Virus record (IMG/VR): IMGVR_UViG_3300031566_000257
Span: 1-29,860 of that record
Strand: one strand, 5' to 3'
Origin: a virus
DNA: 29,860 nt
The translations under genes and the position numbers were made by a program. Each line of letters opens with the position of its first letter. The first letter of the stretch is position 1. The notes under the pieces are model-generated. The model searched no databases, was not told the origin of the DNA, and was given only the letters and a program-made list of their open reading frames with translations. Shown here one piece after another: positions 29,355-29,860 of this stretch.

Positions 29355-29860
29355 GGCCTCTTGCTCCGCTTGAACCGAATTACAAAAACCCAGGGGTTCG
29401 CGTCCCATCCGAATCCGCGCTTGGTGTTCAGGCGGTCCCAAAACTTCTTGGAGTGCTCCTTCTGGAACCGTTCGCCGACGAACGATTCCAAGGCGCGCGA
29501 TTGTTCGGCCAAGGTGGGGTAGAAGTCCGCGACCCAGGAATAGTTGCCCATGTTCTGCACGCGCTCGACGCGGACCTCGACGACTTCAAGCCACAGCCGC
29601 GCGGCCCACTTCGGCATGTGAATCGAGGGCAGTATCCTGTCGGTAATTATCCCGGTGTTTGCGTCAAGCCAATCCGTTATGCCCTCGGTTGCGACGTATC
29701 GAATCTTGTAGCCAGCCCCGGTTTCATAGTCGCAGTCCCCGTGTGCGGCCTTGTCGTCATATAAAGGCTGGAAACTTTCCCGCACCCAAAGCCGGTCGCC
29801 GGAAACGCCGTAGGGACAACGGAGCGTGTCTATAGCCATGCGGTTGCAAGCGGCCTGCCT
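29351..29860 (-). CDS. ASCH/PUA-like phage protein, 5' part beyond the window
   Basis: The frame is open to the right edge. An ATG at 29839 lacks a good Shine-Dalgarno, and the residues before it (RQAACNR) continue the frame, so the true N-terminus is probably outside. Motifs: CPYGVSGDRLWVRESF, RILPSIHMPKWAARLWLEVVEVRVERVQ, FWDRLNTKRGFGWDANPWVF, matching the common phage ASCH-like protein (GDrLWVREtw...psihMPrwasRi.lev..vrverlq). ASCH folds bind RNA or modified bases; the phage version's role is unknown to me. Confidence 0.78.
   Translation of the reverse strand, partial: RQAACNRMAIDTLRCPYGVSGDRLWVRESFQPLYDDKAAHGDCDYETGAGYKIRYVATEGITDWLDANTGIITDRILPSIHMPKWAARLWLEVVEVRVERVQNMGNYSWVADFYPTLAEQSRALESFVGERFQKEHSKKFWDRLNTKRGFGWDANPWVFVIRFKRSKRP

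Noticed and set aside
1-29860. tRNA genes, CRISPR arrays, insertion sequences, integrase or attachment sites
   Set aside because: No cloverleaf-like sequences, regularly spaced repeats, transposase or recombinase motifs were recognised on either strand.

Overview
This window is a GC-rich segment of a double-stranded DNA bacteriophage with the virion gene set of a short-tailed (podovirus-like) phage. The evidence is a head-to-tail-connector portal, a terminase pair, a scaffold and major capsid pair, a T7 gp11-like tail tubular protein and two large internal virion (ejection) proteins. Almost everything is on the minus strand, genes overlap by 1-30 nt (ATGA, TGATG, TAATG), and there are no tRNAs, rRNAs or CRISPR arrays. 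The host is bacterial; I cannot name the clade. No integrase or lysis gene is recognisable, and both window edges cut through genes.

Reading along the minus strand (right to left): 29.86-27.05 kb is an early block of tiny accessory genes (ASCH-like protein, Cys-rich small proteins, three neighbours sharing one N-terminal module, a 55-aa membrane protein). 27.05-24.07 kb holds a PAPS-reductase-family protein, a GIY-YIG nuclease behind a structured leader, a replication-initiation-like protein and an HNH endonuclease. 24.05-23.00 kb is a plus-strand island with its own promoter, structured RNA, HNH gene, small gene and intrinsic terminator. 22.9-17.4 kb is packaging and regulation: small terminase, HNH, endonuclease VII-like protein, a FliA/WhiG-type sigma factor and large terminase. 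17.4-13.4 kb has another HNH, portal, small accessory genes and scaffold. 13.4-6.2 kb has the major capsid protein with a long structured leader, virion proteins, a tail tubular protein and a fifth HNH. 6.2-0.3 kb encodes the two internal virion proteins, and a signal-peptide protein begins at the left edge.

The main themes are these. (1) Heavy colonisation by homing-type nucleases: five HNH proteins with nearly the same C-terminal domain and divergent N-terminal arrays, one GIY-YIG protein and one endonuclease VII-like protein. (2) RNA control: two endonuclease transcription starts carry interleaved long helices that cover the ribosome-binding site, and the major capsid gene has a leader able to pair with its own Shine-Dalgarno. 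(3) A phage sigma factor placed at the head of the packaging/structural operon, a plausible late switch. Several genes shorter than 60 codons, found by reading the intergenic spaces, are included.
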